A stretch of DNA of 26,594 bases from Thermodesulfobacteriales bacterium (GTDB taxonomy: Bacteria > Desulfobacterota_D > UBA1144 > Nemesobacterales > UBA2774), in assembly GCA_004525335.1 (NCBI GenBank), contig SPCL01000006.1, forward strand, positions 1 through 26,594, read 5' to 3'. The notes below the pieces were generated by a model. It searched no databases and had not been told where the DNA came from. It was given only the letters and a program-made list of their open reading frames with translations. Made by a program: the position numbers and the translations under genes. Shown here in pieces: positions 15,369-23,463 of the stretch. Each line of letters begins with the position of its first letter. Position 1 is the stretch's first letter.

Positions 15369-16319
15369 CTAGTCATAAATCTCAATATTCTTTTTTAACC
15401 ACTCGTAGTGCTTTTTGAGACCGGATTTAACATCGGTCTTAGGAGAGTAACCGAAATCCGCCACTGCTTTTGATACATCCGAGAAAGTGTGCCTCGCGTC
15501 CCCTCTTTGTGGTTCCGTATATATCAGATTTGCTTTATTTCCAACTATCTCTTCAATAATATTGATCGCATCTATAAGTTTTATTCTACTGCCACCGCCG
15601 ATGTTATATACTTCACCTGCTACCCCATCTTTAAAGGCCTGAATGTTTGCCTGAACAGCGTCATCTATATAGGTGAAATCCCTGGTCTGTTCTCCATTGC
15701 CGTAAATTTCAATTTGCCCCCCTTTCATTACGGCGCTGATGAATTTGTGAAAAGCCATATCAGGTCGCTGTCTTGGCCCGTAAACAGTGAAATATCTAAG
15801 AGAAACTGTAGGAACTCCATAACCTTTATAATACAGAGTAGCTAAATGCTCAGCTGAAAGTTTTGTAACTCCGTAAGGGGAAACCGGATTAGTAGGCGAA
15901 GTCTCTTTAATCGGGAGCTCATCGGTATCTCCATATACGGATGAAGAAGAGGCGCACACTATCTTTTTAAGACTTTTATCTTTACAGGCTTCTAAGAGTC
16001 TCTGGGTTCCCAAGATATTATTATGAACATATTGATCAAACTTCTGACCCCAGCTTGCTCTTACTCCAGCTATGGCAGCCTGGTGGAAAATTCCCTCTAC
16101 GTTGTTTAAGATATTATTCCAATCAATTTCTAGAATATCTTCTTCTATAAATTCAAAATTAGAATGGTTTAAGGAATTAGAAAGGTTTCTCTCTTTTATC
16201 TTCCGTGGGTAATAATCAAAAAAAGAGTCCACGCCAATAACTTGAAAACCTTCATCTAAAAGCTTCTCTGAAAGACTTGAGCCTATAAAACCTGCTACAC
16301 CTGTAACTAATACTTTCAT
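15369..16319 (-). CDS. NAD-dependent nucleotide-sugar epimerase (UDP-glucuronate/UDP-glucose 4-epimerase type)
   Basis: Extended short-chain dehydrogenase of 316 residues acting on nucleotide sugars for envelope polysaccharide. TGVAGFIG (6-13) binds NAD, with Asp31 ending the second strand. The catalytic set is Ser125-127 in ASSSSVYGD with Tyr149 and Lys153 in SPYGVTK. RYFTVYGPRQRPDMAFHKF and the late GDARHTFSDVSKA are typical of the UDP-glucuronate 4-epimerase branch, but UDP-glucose 4-epimerase or a dehydratase cannot be excluded. ATG at 16317-16319 with GGAG about 12 nt upstream. A TATATT box with a TTGTCA (16347-16377, 19-nt spacer) is a weak promoter candidate. No other polysaccharide gene is adjacent. 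Confidence 0.88.
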   Translation of the reverse strand: MKVLVTGVAGFIGSSLSEKLLDEGFQVIGVDSFFDYYPRKIKERNLSNSLNHSNFEFIEEDILEIDWNNILNNVEGIFHQAAIAGVRASWGQKFDQYVHNNILGTQRLLEACKDKSLKKIVCASSSSVYGDTDELPIKETSPTNPVSPYGVTKLSAEHLATLYYKGYGVPTVSLRYFTVYGPRQRPDMAFHKFISAVMKGGQIEIYGNGEQTRDFTYIDDAVQANIQAFKDGVAGEVYNIGGGSRIKLIDAINIIEEIVGNKANLIYTEPQRGDARHTFSDVSKAVADFGYSPKTDVKSGLKKHYEWLKKNIEIYD

Positions 16320-16370
16320 AAACCTTTTTTCTCCATTTTGGCTATCAATATACCCAATCTGAAATAGAAT

Positions 16371-16398
16371 TTGACAATAATCAAAATAACATTAGTAT
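16371..16398 (+). promoter_or_regulatory. Candidate promoter of the secreted Cys-rich protein gene
   Basis: A perfect TTGACA (16371-16376), a 16-nt spacer and TAGTAT (16393-16398, four of six). The predicted transcription start coincides with the ATG at 16405, which has no ribosome-binding site; a leaderless transcript is possible. Confidence 0.45.
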
Positions 16399-16404
16399 GA
16401 AAAT

Positions 16405-16860
16405 ATGAACAATACACTAATAATATCACTATTTTTGGCTGCTGCTTTTATATTACCAAATTTGTGCCATGCACTCCCTGCACCATGCACTCAGGAACAA
16501 CTTCTAGAAAGCTCAAACTTTGCCATAGAAGGAACTGTAACGAAAGTTGAATGTGAGGCGCCTTATGAATCTCAGGAATGCAGCGCAAAGGATGATGCCA
16601 AATCATTCGTCCCAGAACTCTTAGCAAAGTGCACAGCATATGCAAAAGTATCCGAGAACATAAAAGGCCAATATAACAAAGGGGACGAAGCCGTCATTCC
16701 ATATTTACAACTTGTGCAAAATTGTGAGAACGGAACACATATAATACCGGGAAGCCCTGTGAAAAATTTTGTTCCTAACTCTGTTATCAAATATTACAAT
16801 TCTGAGCAGTGTAAGTACTGGAACTATTTACAAATCTCCACTCCCCCATCAAATAATTGA
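16405..16860 (+). CDS. Secreted cysteine-rich protein of unknown function
   Basis: 151 residues. A signal peptide (1-23) ends in LCHA before LPAPC, a good signal peptidase I site. The mature part has six Cys (28, 50, 59, 76, 107, 136), enough for three disulfides in the periplasm or outside the cell. The order Cys28, then LLESSNFAIEGTVTKVEC, then KVSENIKGQYNKGDEAVIP weakly recalls OB-fold netrin/TIMP-like domains, which combine an S-x-x-x-x-x-GTV strand and a KG-x-Y-x-x-GD turn. This is a hunch from pattern, not an assignment. It stands alone upstream of hyuB with a 67-nt gap. Confidence 0.7.
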   Translation: MNNTLIISLFLAAAFILPNLCHALPAPCTQEQLLESSNFAIEGTVTKVECEAPYESQECSAKDDAKSFVPELLAKCTAYAKVSENIKGQYNKGDEAVIPYLQLVQNCENGTHIIPGSPVKNFVPNSVIKYYNSEQCKYWNYLQISTPPSNN

Positions 16861-16927
16861 AACTGGCTAATTAACCGAACATATAAGCAATGTTAAATCT
16901 TAAATAGGTGCCAATCTAAATATTCCA

Positions 16928-18490
16928 ATGACTCTGAGCCCCTTTGAACTCGAAATTTTTCAGAACATTCTAAGCTCTATAGCAGAAGAAATGGGCGTTG
17001 TTCTGATCAGAGCAGGATTTTCTCCTAACATAAAAGAGAGGAGAGACCTTTCGTGCGCCATATTCCAATCAAACGGCGATATGATTGCTCAGGCGGCTCA
17101 TATTCCGATACACCTAGCGTCTATGAGTTTTGCAGTTAGAGCTGTTTTAGATATGCCGGAAATAAGTGAAGGGGATGTTCTCATTTTAAACGACCCTTTT
17201 AGGGGTGGAACTCACCTGCCGGACATTACATGTATTATGCCGGTATTTTACAATAACAAATTAGAATTCTTTGTCGCATCCCGTGCACATCATGCAGATA
17301 TTGGCGGACTTACTCCAGGCTCAATGCCACTCTCGACTTCTATTGATCAGGAGGGAATTCTTATACCCCCTTCCAAACTCTACAAGAAGAGAAAGCTTAA
17401 CAAAAAACTCTTCAGCGAAATCCTCGCATCTACCAGAGACCCTGAAGAACGAGAGGGAGACTTCAATGCTCAAGTGGGAGCTATAGAATTAGGAGAGAAA
17501 AGATTACTTGAAACAATAGAAAAATACTCCCTTAAAAAAGTTAAACAGGCTGGTAATGAACTGCTTAACTACAGCGAAAAGATAATGAAAGAAGTTATAA
17601 AGCTGATACCTAACGGAGTTTACGAATTTGAGGATTACTTGGATGACGATGGCGTGGGTACGAACAAAATCCCTATAAAGGCTAAAGTCACAATCAAGGG
17701 ACAAAGAGCTAGGGTTGATTTAAGAGGAAGCTCCGGGCAGGTAAGAGGCAATCTCAATACTCCATACAGCGTGACGACAGCCGCTGTGATTTATGTATTT
17801 CAGTGCCTGGCTCCTTCATCAATGCCTCTTAACTCTGGTCCGCTTAGAGTAGTGGAAATAATTGTAGATGATAACTCAATACTTAACGCAAAATATCCGG
17901 CAGCGGTTGTTGGGGGAAATGTCGAAACTTCTCAAAGAGTTGTTGACGTAGTATTTGGAGCTTTATCAAAAGCAGTGCCAAAGAAAGTACCCGCTGCAAG
18001 CGCCGGCTCTATGAGCAATCTTACATTCGGCGGAATAAATCCTAAGACCGGGAAAGATTATGCCTATTATGAAACAATAGCGGGCGGTATGGGGGGGCGA
18101 TTTGGGCTTGACGGCGTAAGCGCAATCCAAACACATATGACAAATACTCTAAACACGCCAATAGAATCGCTTGAACGAGAACTTCCGGTTATGTTAAATT
18201 CTTATTCAATTAGAAAGAACAGCGGGGGACAGGGGAAATATCGGGGTGGAGACTCTATAGTTAGGGAGTATAAGTTTTTATTAGACACTACTGTGTCTAT
18301 GATTACAGAGAGAAGAAGGTTTGCTCCCTATGGTATTGAGGGCGGCGGACTAGGGAAGAAGGGCAAAAACACTTTGATAAGAGAGGGCAATGCTTCAAAA
18401 ATTGCCCCTAAAGCAAGTTTTAAAGTAAAAAAAGGAGATAGCATAAGGATTGAAACCCCAGGTGGAGGCGGATGGGGCAAACCTGAATAA
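16928..18490 (+). CDS. hyuB: Hydantoinase B / oxoprolinase-family protein
   Basis: Family of ATP-dependent cyclic-amide hydrolases (N-methylhydantoinase, 5-oxoprolinase) and acetone carboxylase; the B subunit performs the hydrolysis or carboxylation after substrate phosphorylation by HyuA. At 520 residues it is full length. SPNIKERRDLSCA (32-44), AAHIPIHLASM (56-66), LNDPFRGGTHLPDIT (87-101) and SRAHHADIGG (118-127) hold the conserved His and Asp residues; the protein ends in a Gly-rich TPGGGGWGKPE, as usual. No ribosome-binding site precedes the ATG, but the N-terminus fits. HyuA is not adjacent. Memo and M19 peptidase genes follow at 30 and 5 nt, suggesting one operon. The true substrate cannot be read from sequence. 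Confidence 0.9.
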   Translation: MTLSPFELEIFQNILSSIAEEMGVVLIRAGFSPNIKERRDLSCAIFQSNGDMIAQAAHIPIHLASMSFAVRAVLDMPEISEGDVLILNDPFRGGTHLPDITCIMPVFYNNKLEFFVASRAHHADIGGLTPGSMPLSTSIDQEGILIPPSKLYKKRKLNKKLFSEILASTRDPEEREGDFNAQVGAIELGEKRLLETIEKYSLKKVKQAGNELLNYSEKIMKEVIKLIPNGVYEFEDYLDDDGVGTNKIPIKAKVTIKGQRARVDLRGSSGQVRGNLNTPYSVTTAAVIYVFQCLAPSSMPLNSGPLRVVEIIVDDNSILNAKYPAAVVGGNVETSQRVVDVVFGALSKAVPKKVPAASAGSMSNLTFGGINPKTGKDYAYYETIAGGMGGRFGLDGVSAIQTHMTNTLNTPIESLERELPVMLNSYSIRKNSGGQGKYRGGDSIVREYKFLLDTTVSMITERRRFAPYGIEGGGLGKKGKNTLIREGNASKIAPKASFKVKKGDSIRIETPGGGGWGKPE

Positions 18491-18520
18491 ATCTTCAAAC
18501 AAAACTCTTCAAATAAAACT

Positions 18521-19747
18521 ATGGAATATCCAAAACTAAATCCGATAGAGGCATTTCCGGTTGAACATGAAGGGCAAAGAGTTATCTGCCTAAGAGACCC
18601 AAATCGTGTGAGCGAGAAAGTAATGTTAATATCGCCTGAAACTGTATTTATTATTAGCTTATTTGACGGCATTAACTCAAGAGAAGAAATACAAGCTAAA
18701 TGCGAAGAGAGGTTTGGTGAAAGAGTGCCGTCTGAAGAAATGGAGCAGTTAATTAATCAGTTAGATGATGCGCTTTTTTTAGATAGTAAAAAGTTCAAAG
18801 AATATAACAATAAAATAGTAGAAGATTTCCACTCTTCAATTATAAGGCCGTCAAGCCAAGCCGGGCTTTCCTATCCGGAAGATATTGTGGAATTAAACAG
18901 TTGGTTTCAGAAGTTTTTCGATGAAGCCCGGGATAGTGACACATATGTAAGGCCGGTTGGCACACTTAAAGGTTTAATCTCCCCACACATCGACTTTACG
19001 AGGGGCAGTCATCTTTATGCCAAAGCCTATAGAGAGCTCCATGAGGGTTGTGAAGCAGATACGTATATTATTTTTGGTACTTCGCATTACGCAGAAGTAG
19101 ACAATCCTTTTATTTTAACTAGAAAAAGTTTTGAAACCCCGCTTGGTATATCGGACACAAATAATGAGCTTATTGATAGTTTAGTTAGAGACTGTAATTG
19201 GGATCTATTCGATGGAGAGATCGCCCACCGAACAGAACACTCTATCGAATTTCAGGTGGCATTCCTTCAGTATGTTCTGAGAGAGAAGAAGAATTATAAA
19301 ATTGTTCCGATACTTTGCAATTCATTTTACAACCTAGTTCAGGAAGGAAAATCCCCTTTAGAGGATAAAAGAATATCTCTATTTCTTGAGTCACTTTCAA
19401 AGATAATAAGTGAATTAGGTGACAGGGCATTTATCATTGCAGGGGTGGATATGGCTCACGTAGGTCCTAAATTTGGGGACAGAGATAAAGTAGATGATAT
19501 AACTCTTCGCAAAATAAAGGAAAGGGATATTAATAGTTTAGAATACACGGAAAGATTGGACGCTGAAGGGTTTTATCGATCTGTTGAAGAGGAAAAGGAC
19601 TGGAGAAAAATTTGTGGGCTTTCATCCATATACGCTACACTGAACACCCTTCAGGCAAAAAGAGGAGTCCTTCTGGGATATGATCAGGCGCTTGAGCCCG
19701 ACACCGATTCAGTGGTTACCTTTGCAAGCCTAGGGTTTTATTCCTAA
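18521..19747 (+). CDS. Memo-like protein (AmmeMemoRadiSam system protein B type) with PqqD-like N-terminus
   Basis: 408 residues. Residues 1-100 look like a PqqD-type winged helix (VICLRDPNRVSEKVMLISPE, then LFDGINSREEIQAKCEERFG). Residues 110-408 form the Memo domain, related to class III extradiol dioxygenases: LISPHIDFTRG (His156), FGTSHYAE (His189), TEHSIEFQ (His240), AGVDMAHVG (Asp310, His313) and KICGLSS (Cys365). His156, His189 and Cys365 match the three metal ligands known in human MEMO1. The usual companions, an AMMECR1 protein and a radical SAM protein, are not next to it. It sits between hyuB and an M19 dipeptidase. The biochemical role is unknown. Confidence 0.88.
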   Translation: MEYPKLNPIEAFPVEHEGQRVICLRDPNRVSEKVMLISPETVFIISLFDGINSREEIQAKCEERFGERVPSEEMEQLINQLDDALFLDSKKFKEYNNKIVEDFHSSIIRPSSQAGLSYPEDIVELNSWFQKFFDEARDSDTYVRPVGTLKGLISPHIDFTRGSHLYAKAYRELHEGCEADTYIIFGTSHYAEVDNPFILTRKSFETPLGISDTNNELIDSLVRDCNWDLFDGEIAHRTEHSIEFQVAFLQYVLREKKNYKIVPILCNSFYNLVQEGKSPLEDKRISLFLESLSKIISELGDRAFIIAGVDMAHVGPKFGDRDKVDDITLRKIKERDINSLEYTERLDAEGFYRSVEEEKDWRKICGLSSIYATLNTLQAKRGVLLGYDQALEPDTDSVVTFASLGFYS

Positions 19748-19752
19748 ACGAC

Positions 19753-20703
19753 ATGTCAAAAAATTTCTTAATCATAGACGCGCACGAGGATATAGCATTT
19801 CACTTGAACTACTTCAAAAGGGATTTTGTAAACCCCGACATGCCGTGCATGATTACGCTTCCCTGGCTTAAGGAAGGTAATGTAAGGATGGTATTTAACA
19901 CCGTATTCATACACCCTAAGCATAAACCCGATAAGACAGTACAATCCGGATTAGACCAACTTTCTAAGTACGAAGAAATCTATAAAACTTTTCCGAACGA
20001 TGTGTATCAAATTTTAAAAGCTGAGGATCTGACAAAATTTGGGCAGGACTCTAAGATAGGGTTTTTAACTCTAATAGAAGGAGCTGACCCCATTGAAAGC
20101 GTGTCCAAGTTAGACGAGTTTTACGATAGAGGAGTTAGGGTCATAGGGCCTGCGTGGAACAACAAGAATCAATACGCATCGGGCAACGAATCAGAAGACG
20201 GTTTATCTCAAGAGGGAATCCAATTAATCAAAAGGATGAATGAGTTGGGAATAACCTTGGATTTGTCACATCTAAATGAGAAATGTTTCTGGGAATCAAT
20301 AGAGCTTACCGATCTGATTCCTATAGCAACGCATTCCAATGCAAGGGCATTAACCGATCATCCGAGAAATTTGGGAGACGAGCAGCTCAAGGCAATCTCA
20401 GATAGGGGCGGTGTTATTGGCATAGTTCTTTACAATTATTTTCTAAAGATTGGAGACAACAAACCTACTCTGGAAGACGTATTTGCTCATGCGGATTATA
20501 TGATCAATCTCTGCGGCGAAGACCATGTGGGAATTGGAAGCGATATGGACGGGGCAAGGATTGAGGATTTTCCTCAAGAGCTTAAAACCATAGCAGACCT
20601 TCCTAAGATAGCCCAATTCTTTATTGATAAAGGTTATTCACAAGAGCGGGTCACAAAAATTATGAGCGGGAACTTTCTTAGAGTATTGCAAGATAATCTT
20701 TAA
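19753..20703 (+). CDS. Membrane dipeptidase (peptidase family M19)
   Basis: Binuclear zinc peptidase that cleaves dipeptides, including D-amino-acid or beta-lactam-like substrates in characterised relatives. All metal ligands are visible in 316 residues: DAHEDI (His11, Asp13), LIEGAD (bridging Glu109), LSHLNE (His173), THSNARALTDHPRN (His194, Arg205) and IGSDMDG (Asp264). No signal peptide or membrane helix is present, so despite the family name it is likely cytoplasmic. It starts 5 nt after the Memo gene stop and ends the plus-strand operon, 27 nt from the convergent isocitrate dehydrogenase. Confidence 0.94.
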   Translation: MSKNFLIIDAHEDIAFHLNYFKRDFVNPDMPCMITLPWLKEGNVRMVFNTVFIHPKHKPDKTVQSGLDQLSKYEEIYKTFPNDVYQILKAEDLTKFGQDSKIGFLTLIEGADPIESVSKLDEFYDRGVRVIGPAWNNKNQYASGNESEDGLSQEGIQLIKRMNELGITLDLSHLNEKCFWESIELTDLIPIATHSNARALTDHPRNLGDEQLKAISDRGGVIGIVLYNYFLKIGDNKPTLEDVFAHADYMINLCGEDHVGIGSDMDGARIEDFPQELKTIADLPKIAQFFIDKGYSQERVTKIMSGNFLRVLQDNL

Positions 20704-20730
20704 ACCTAAACAAATAGCCTTTTAAGACAA

Positions 20731-21750
20731 TTACAATCTTTCAATCACAGCATCGGCAAATTCCTGGGTACCTAAATCGCCGCCTAGATCACGGGTTGTG
20801 GCGCCTTGTTCAATAGCTTTATTATAGGCCTTTCTAATCTTGCCGGCGCATTCTGCGTAATACTCTATGCCTTCGTTATCAGCTAGGTAATTAAGCATCA
20901 TCACACATGACATAAGAAGCGCTAGAGGGTTGGCAATATTTTTGCCTGCGATATCAGGGGCAGAGCCGTGAACAGCCTCAAATACAGCAATGTTATCACC
21001 TATATTGGACCCGGGCACAACCCCAAGCCCGCCGACTAAACCAGCGCAAAGGTCGCTTAGTAAATCCCCGTATAAATTTTCAAGTAGTAAAATATCAAAC
21101 TGTGTAGGGTCCTGAACTATTTTCATACAACCAGCATCAATAATCATTTCCTGATATTCAATATCGCTGTATTGCTGACTCACTTCTCTGGACTTTCTGA
21201 TAAAAAGCCCATCCGTCAATTTCATAATATTAGCTTTGTGAAATACCGTGACCTTTTTTCTATCTCTCATTCTTGCGTATTTAAAAGCTTTCTCCGCAAT
21301 ACGCGTACAAGCCTTATCCGTCGCAACCTTCATACTCATTACGACCCCCGGCGATATGGTGTTTTCTACACCGCTATATAAGCCCTCGGTATTTTCTCTG
21401 ATTATTACGATATCTACGCCTGAGAAACGAGTCTTTACGCCGTTTAAACTTCTTATAGGTCTAACTGCTGAATAAAGGTCCAACGTTTTCCTCAACTGGA
21501 CGTTTACTGAGGTAAATCCCTCCCCTATAGGAGTAGTACAAGGGCCTTTTAAAGCAACTCTATGTTCTTTGATTGCATCTATAGTGCTATCGGGAAGTAC
21601 GTCAAGTCCTTCTTCAAGAGCGGAAAGACCCACTTTACGCTCAACCCAGTCTATCTCTGCACCCGAAGCAGCTACCACTTTTTGAACCGCTATCGTTATA
21701 TTAGGACCAATTCCATCACCGGCGATTAGGACAACTTTACGTTTACTCAT
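20731..21750 (-). CDS. NAD-type isocitrate dehydrogenase (isocitrate/isopropylmalate dehydrogenase family)
   Basis: Oxidative decarboxylation of isocitrate to 2-oxoglutarate. In 339 residues it shows SVNVQLRKTLDLYSAVRP with Ser81, Asn83, Arg87 and Arg97, the pattern of isocitrate rather than isopropylmalate dehydrogenases, plus RENTEGLYSG (Arg118, Tyr125), HKANIMK (Lys172) and NLYGDLLSD (Asp229, Asp233). In HGSAPDIAGKNIANP, Asp266-Ile267 replace the Lys-Tyr pair of NADP enzymes, indicating NAD specificity; the protein resembles eukaryotic NAD-IDH and short bacterial forms. The ATG at 21748-21750 has no clear ribosome-binding site. Homoisocitrate or tartrate dehydrogenase activity is a less likely alternative. 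Confidence 0.92.
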   Translation of the reverse strand: MSKRKVVLIAGDGIGPNITIAVQKVVAASGAEIDWVERKVGLSALEEGLDVLPDSTIDAIKEHRVALKGPCTTPIGEGFTSVNVQLRKTLDLYSAVRPIRSLNGVKTRFSGVDIVIIRENTEGLYSGVENTISPGVVMSMKVATDKACTRIAEKAFKYARMRDRKKVTVFHKANIMKLTDGLFIRKSREVSQQYSDIEYQEMIIDAGCMKIVQDPTQFDILLLENLYGDLLSDLCAGLVGGLGVVPGSNIGDNIAVFEAVHGSAPDIAGKNIANPLALLMSCVMMLNYLADNEGIEYYAECAGKIRKAYNKAIEQGATTRDLGGDLGTQEFADAVIERL

Positions 21751-21821
21751 ATGGGATATTGAACCAGATTAACTCTATTTATCAAGTTGCCGGAAATTTT
21801 AATTTGTATGATACATATATT

Positions 21822-21831
21822 GGGGGGGGGG
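21822..21831. repeat. G10 homopolymer between divergent genes
   Basis: Ten consecutive G on the plus strand, 71 nt upstream of the isocitrate dehydrogenase start and 164 nt upstream of the VTT gene, in otherwise AT-rich sequence. On the minus strand it would fall just upstream of a TATCAT box, inside a possible promoter spacer, but no good -35 is visible. The rest of the 245-bp gap (21751-21995) holds nothing I recognise. Confidence 0.75.
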
Positions 21832-21995
21832 AACTACCTTTTCTTTATGTTACAAGAGCTTTAATTAAGTTAATGAACTCTACATCAATTCTCTTTGATT
21901 GCAGATAGCAGGCATACTAAGACTAAGTCCTTAACTAATTCCTCACTATAGGTTAATTTAAATCTAACGAGAATATTGTCTTATTAATAAAAGAA

Positions 21996-22598
21996 ATGGT
22001 TACCCAACGACTAAGCTCCTTTTACAAAACTATAAACGTAACGTTCCTATTCGCTGTAATAGTAATAATTACAAGCATAGCGCTCCCACTCATATTTAGA
22101 GAAGAAATAATAACAGTTGGAAAAACTTTACTTATAACATACGGACAGGACAGACTCGATTTTATTCTGTATATATTAACGACAATAAGCAGCACGCCGA
22201 TTGCGCTGCCGGTCTGGATTTACGCAATTTTAGGATCAATGTTGGGTTTTGAGCCCATCCGGCTAATAATCGTTATGGGATTAGGATCTATGACAGGTTC
22301 TACAATCACCTATTATATTGCTAGATACTTTGGAAAATCCAAATTCATAAAACGAAATTTCCCGAATATAGAAAATCATCCCTGGACTGAGGGACGTTCA
22401 TTCTGGGTAATAAGTCTGATATTATTTGCGGGAGCCGCCTCCCCAATACCGTTTGATATATTGTATGCAGCATGCGGATTGAAACGTTACCCTATATTGT
22501 TGTTTGCACCTATAATTTGTATCGCTTTTATTATTAAGTTTGCATATTTGTTTTATGGATACGAACTAATCAAATCTCTTTCCTTCATAAATTTATAA
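21996..22598 (+). CDS. VTT/DedA-like (SNARE-associated) membrane protein
   Basis: 200 residues with an N-terminal membrane helix, a stretch with SSTPIALPVWIYAILGSMLG, then GLGSMTGSTITYYIARYFGKS, which matches the central GxxxGxxxxYxxGRxxG region of the VTT domain, and FAGAASPIPFDILYAACGL where the family has a Pro-containing reentrant loop. DedA/VTT proteins act in lipid transport across membranes or proton-dependent membrane homeostasis; YqaA- or TVP38-type is the closest guess. Weak purine-rich aagaa precedes the ATG. The stop codon adjoins that of the opposing channel gene. Confidence 0.8.
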   Translation: MVTQRLSSFYKTINVTFLFAVIVIITSIALPLIFREEIITVGKTLLITYGQDRLDFILYILTTISSTPIALPVWIYAILGSMLGFEPIRLIIVMGLGSMTGSTITYYIARYFGKSKFIKRNFPNIENHPWTEGRSFWVISLILFAGAASPIPFDILYAACGLKRYPILLFAPIICIAFIIKFAYLFYGYELIKSLSFINL

Positions 22599-23282
22599 AT
22601 CAGACTTCCTTCTTAAGGCATTTGCCGTGTATATAGCAACCAGACGAGCTACTAAGAATGCAATAAATAGCTGCCCTACTATGGCTTCAAGCACCGAGAT
22701 GATCCTGCCTTCAGACGTTAGGGCGGTAATATCTCCGTAACCCAGAGTGGTTAGAGTTGTATAGCTGTAATATATTATTTCATTTGTAGTAAGCAAATTA
22801 ACAGCTTCGGCATTGTTGTTAACAAAGATAATTCCCGGGGAGACATATTCAAGGAAGCCGTAAATAGAAGCCCATAGAAGCCCTAATAGCAAGAAAACAC
22901 AAACCGCTCCGTATAAAGTATCGGTAGATACTTTCTCGGAATGCAGGATGTGATCGGTAATTGTTCCCGTTATAAAAAGAAAGAATAATACACTAGCAAA
23001 AATAGTTTCGGGAGACTTGGTGAATATCCATTCTGAGAGAAACCAGGGTAGTCCCAATATGATTAGTATAATTACACTTCTTTTATTTCTGCCAGCAGCG
23101 TATATTCCTAAAACAAATACTATAGTACTTGCAATATTAATTACTAGATATCCATATTTATGCCCTTCCAGAATCGCAGAAAGAATGAGCAATATAATAA
23201 TGGACGCCATGAAGTTGAACATCCTGTATCTCATCGATCCCAGAACGAGCCTAAAGAGACCAGGGTTATCCGTGTTAAGCAT
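22593..23282 (-). CDS. Two-pore-helix potassium-channel-like protein
   Basis: 229 residues: about four hydrophobic segments (roughly 25-110), then a canonical pore module: helix (124-145), pore loop with the K+ selectivity filter TTLGYGD (178-184) and a final helix (194-218). This is the Ion_trans_2 pattern. No cytoplasmic RCK/TrkA-N regulatory domain follows; the protein stops after ANALRRKSDL. ATG at 23280-23282 with GGAGG 8 nt upstream, so the start is firm. The stop codon is adjacent to that of the convergent VTT gene (coordinates overlap 6 nt). Confidence 0.9.
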   Translation of the reverse strand: MLNTDNPGLFRLVLGSMRYRMFNFMASIIILLILSAILEGHKYGYLVINIASTIVFVLGIYAAGRNKRSVIILIILGLPWFLSEWIFTKSPETIFASVLFFLFITGTITDHILHSEKVSTDTLYGAVCVFLLLGLLWASIYGFLEYVSPGIIFVNNNAEAVNLLTTNEIIYYSYTTLTTLGYGDITALTSEGRIISVLEAIVGQLFIAFLVARLVAIYTANALRRKSDL

Positions 23283-23374
23283 AATTCAGTCCTCCACAAC
23301 AATATGAACTATCTGCGAAGATATGCCAACTTGTTATTAGAATACATAAAATAATAGTATCCCGTTAATTAATA

Positions 23375-23401
23375 CTGAACTCAAAATCACTTTGAGTTCA
23401 G
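23375..23401. repeat. Perfect 11-bp hairpin
   Basis: CTGAACTCAAA and TTTGAGTTCAG separated by a 5-nt loop (ATCAC). It lies 63 nt beyond the stop of the minus-strand lipoprotein gene and upstream of the channel gene. No T-run follows on either strand, so it may be a weak terminator, an mRNA 3'-end stabiliser or a protein site. Nothing else was recognised in 23283-23463. Confidence 0.55.
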
Positions 23402-23463
23402 GAATATCAAAGATACAGAGGCATATTGCTATCTACAGTTGGGCAACAAATCGCTGATAAATA

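Noticed and set aside
15489..15845. 118-codon open frame on the plus strand
   Set aside because: Antisense to the epimerase gene; no recognisable domain.
20731..21750. 3-isopropylmalate dehydrogenase (leuB)
   Set aside because: The SxNxxLR motif at 81-87 and overall pattern favour isocitrate dehydrogenase; no leucine genes are nearby.
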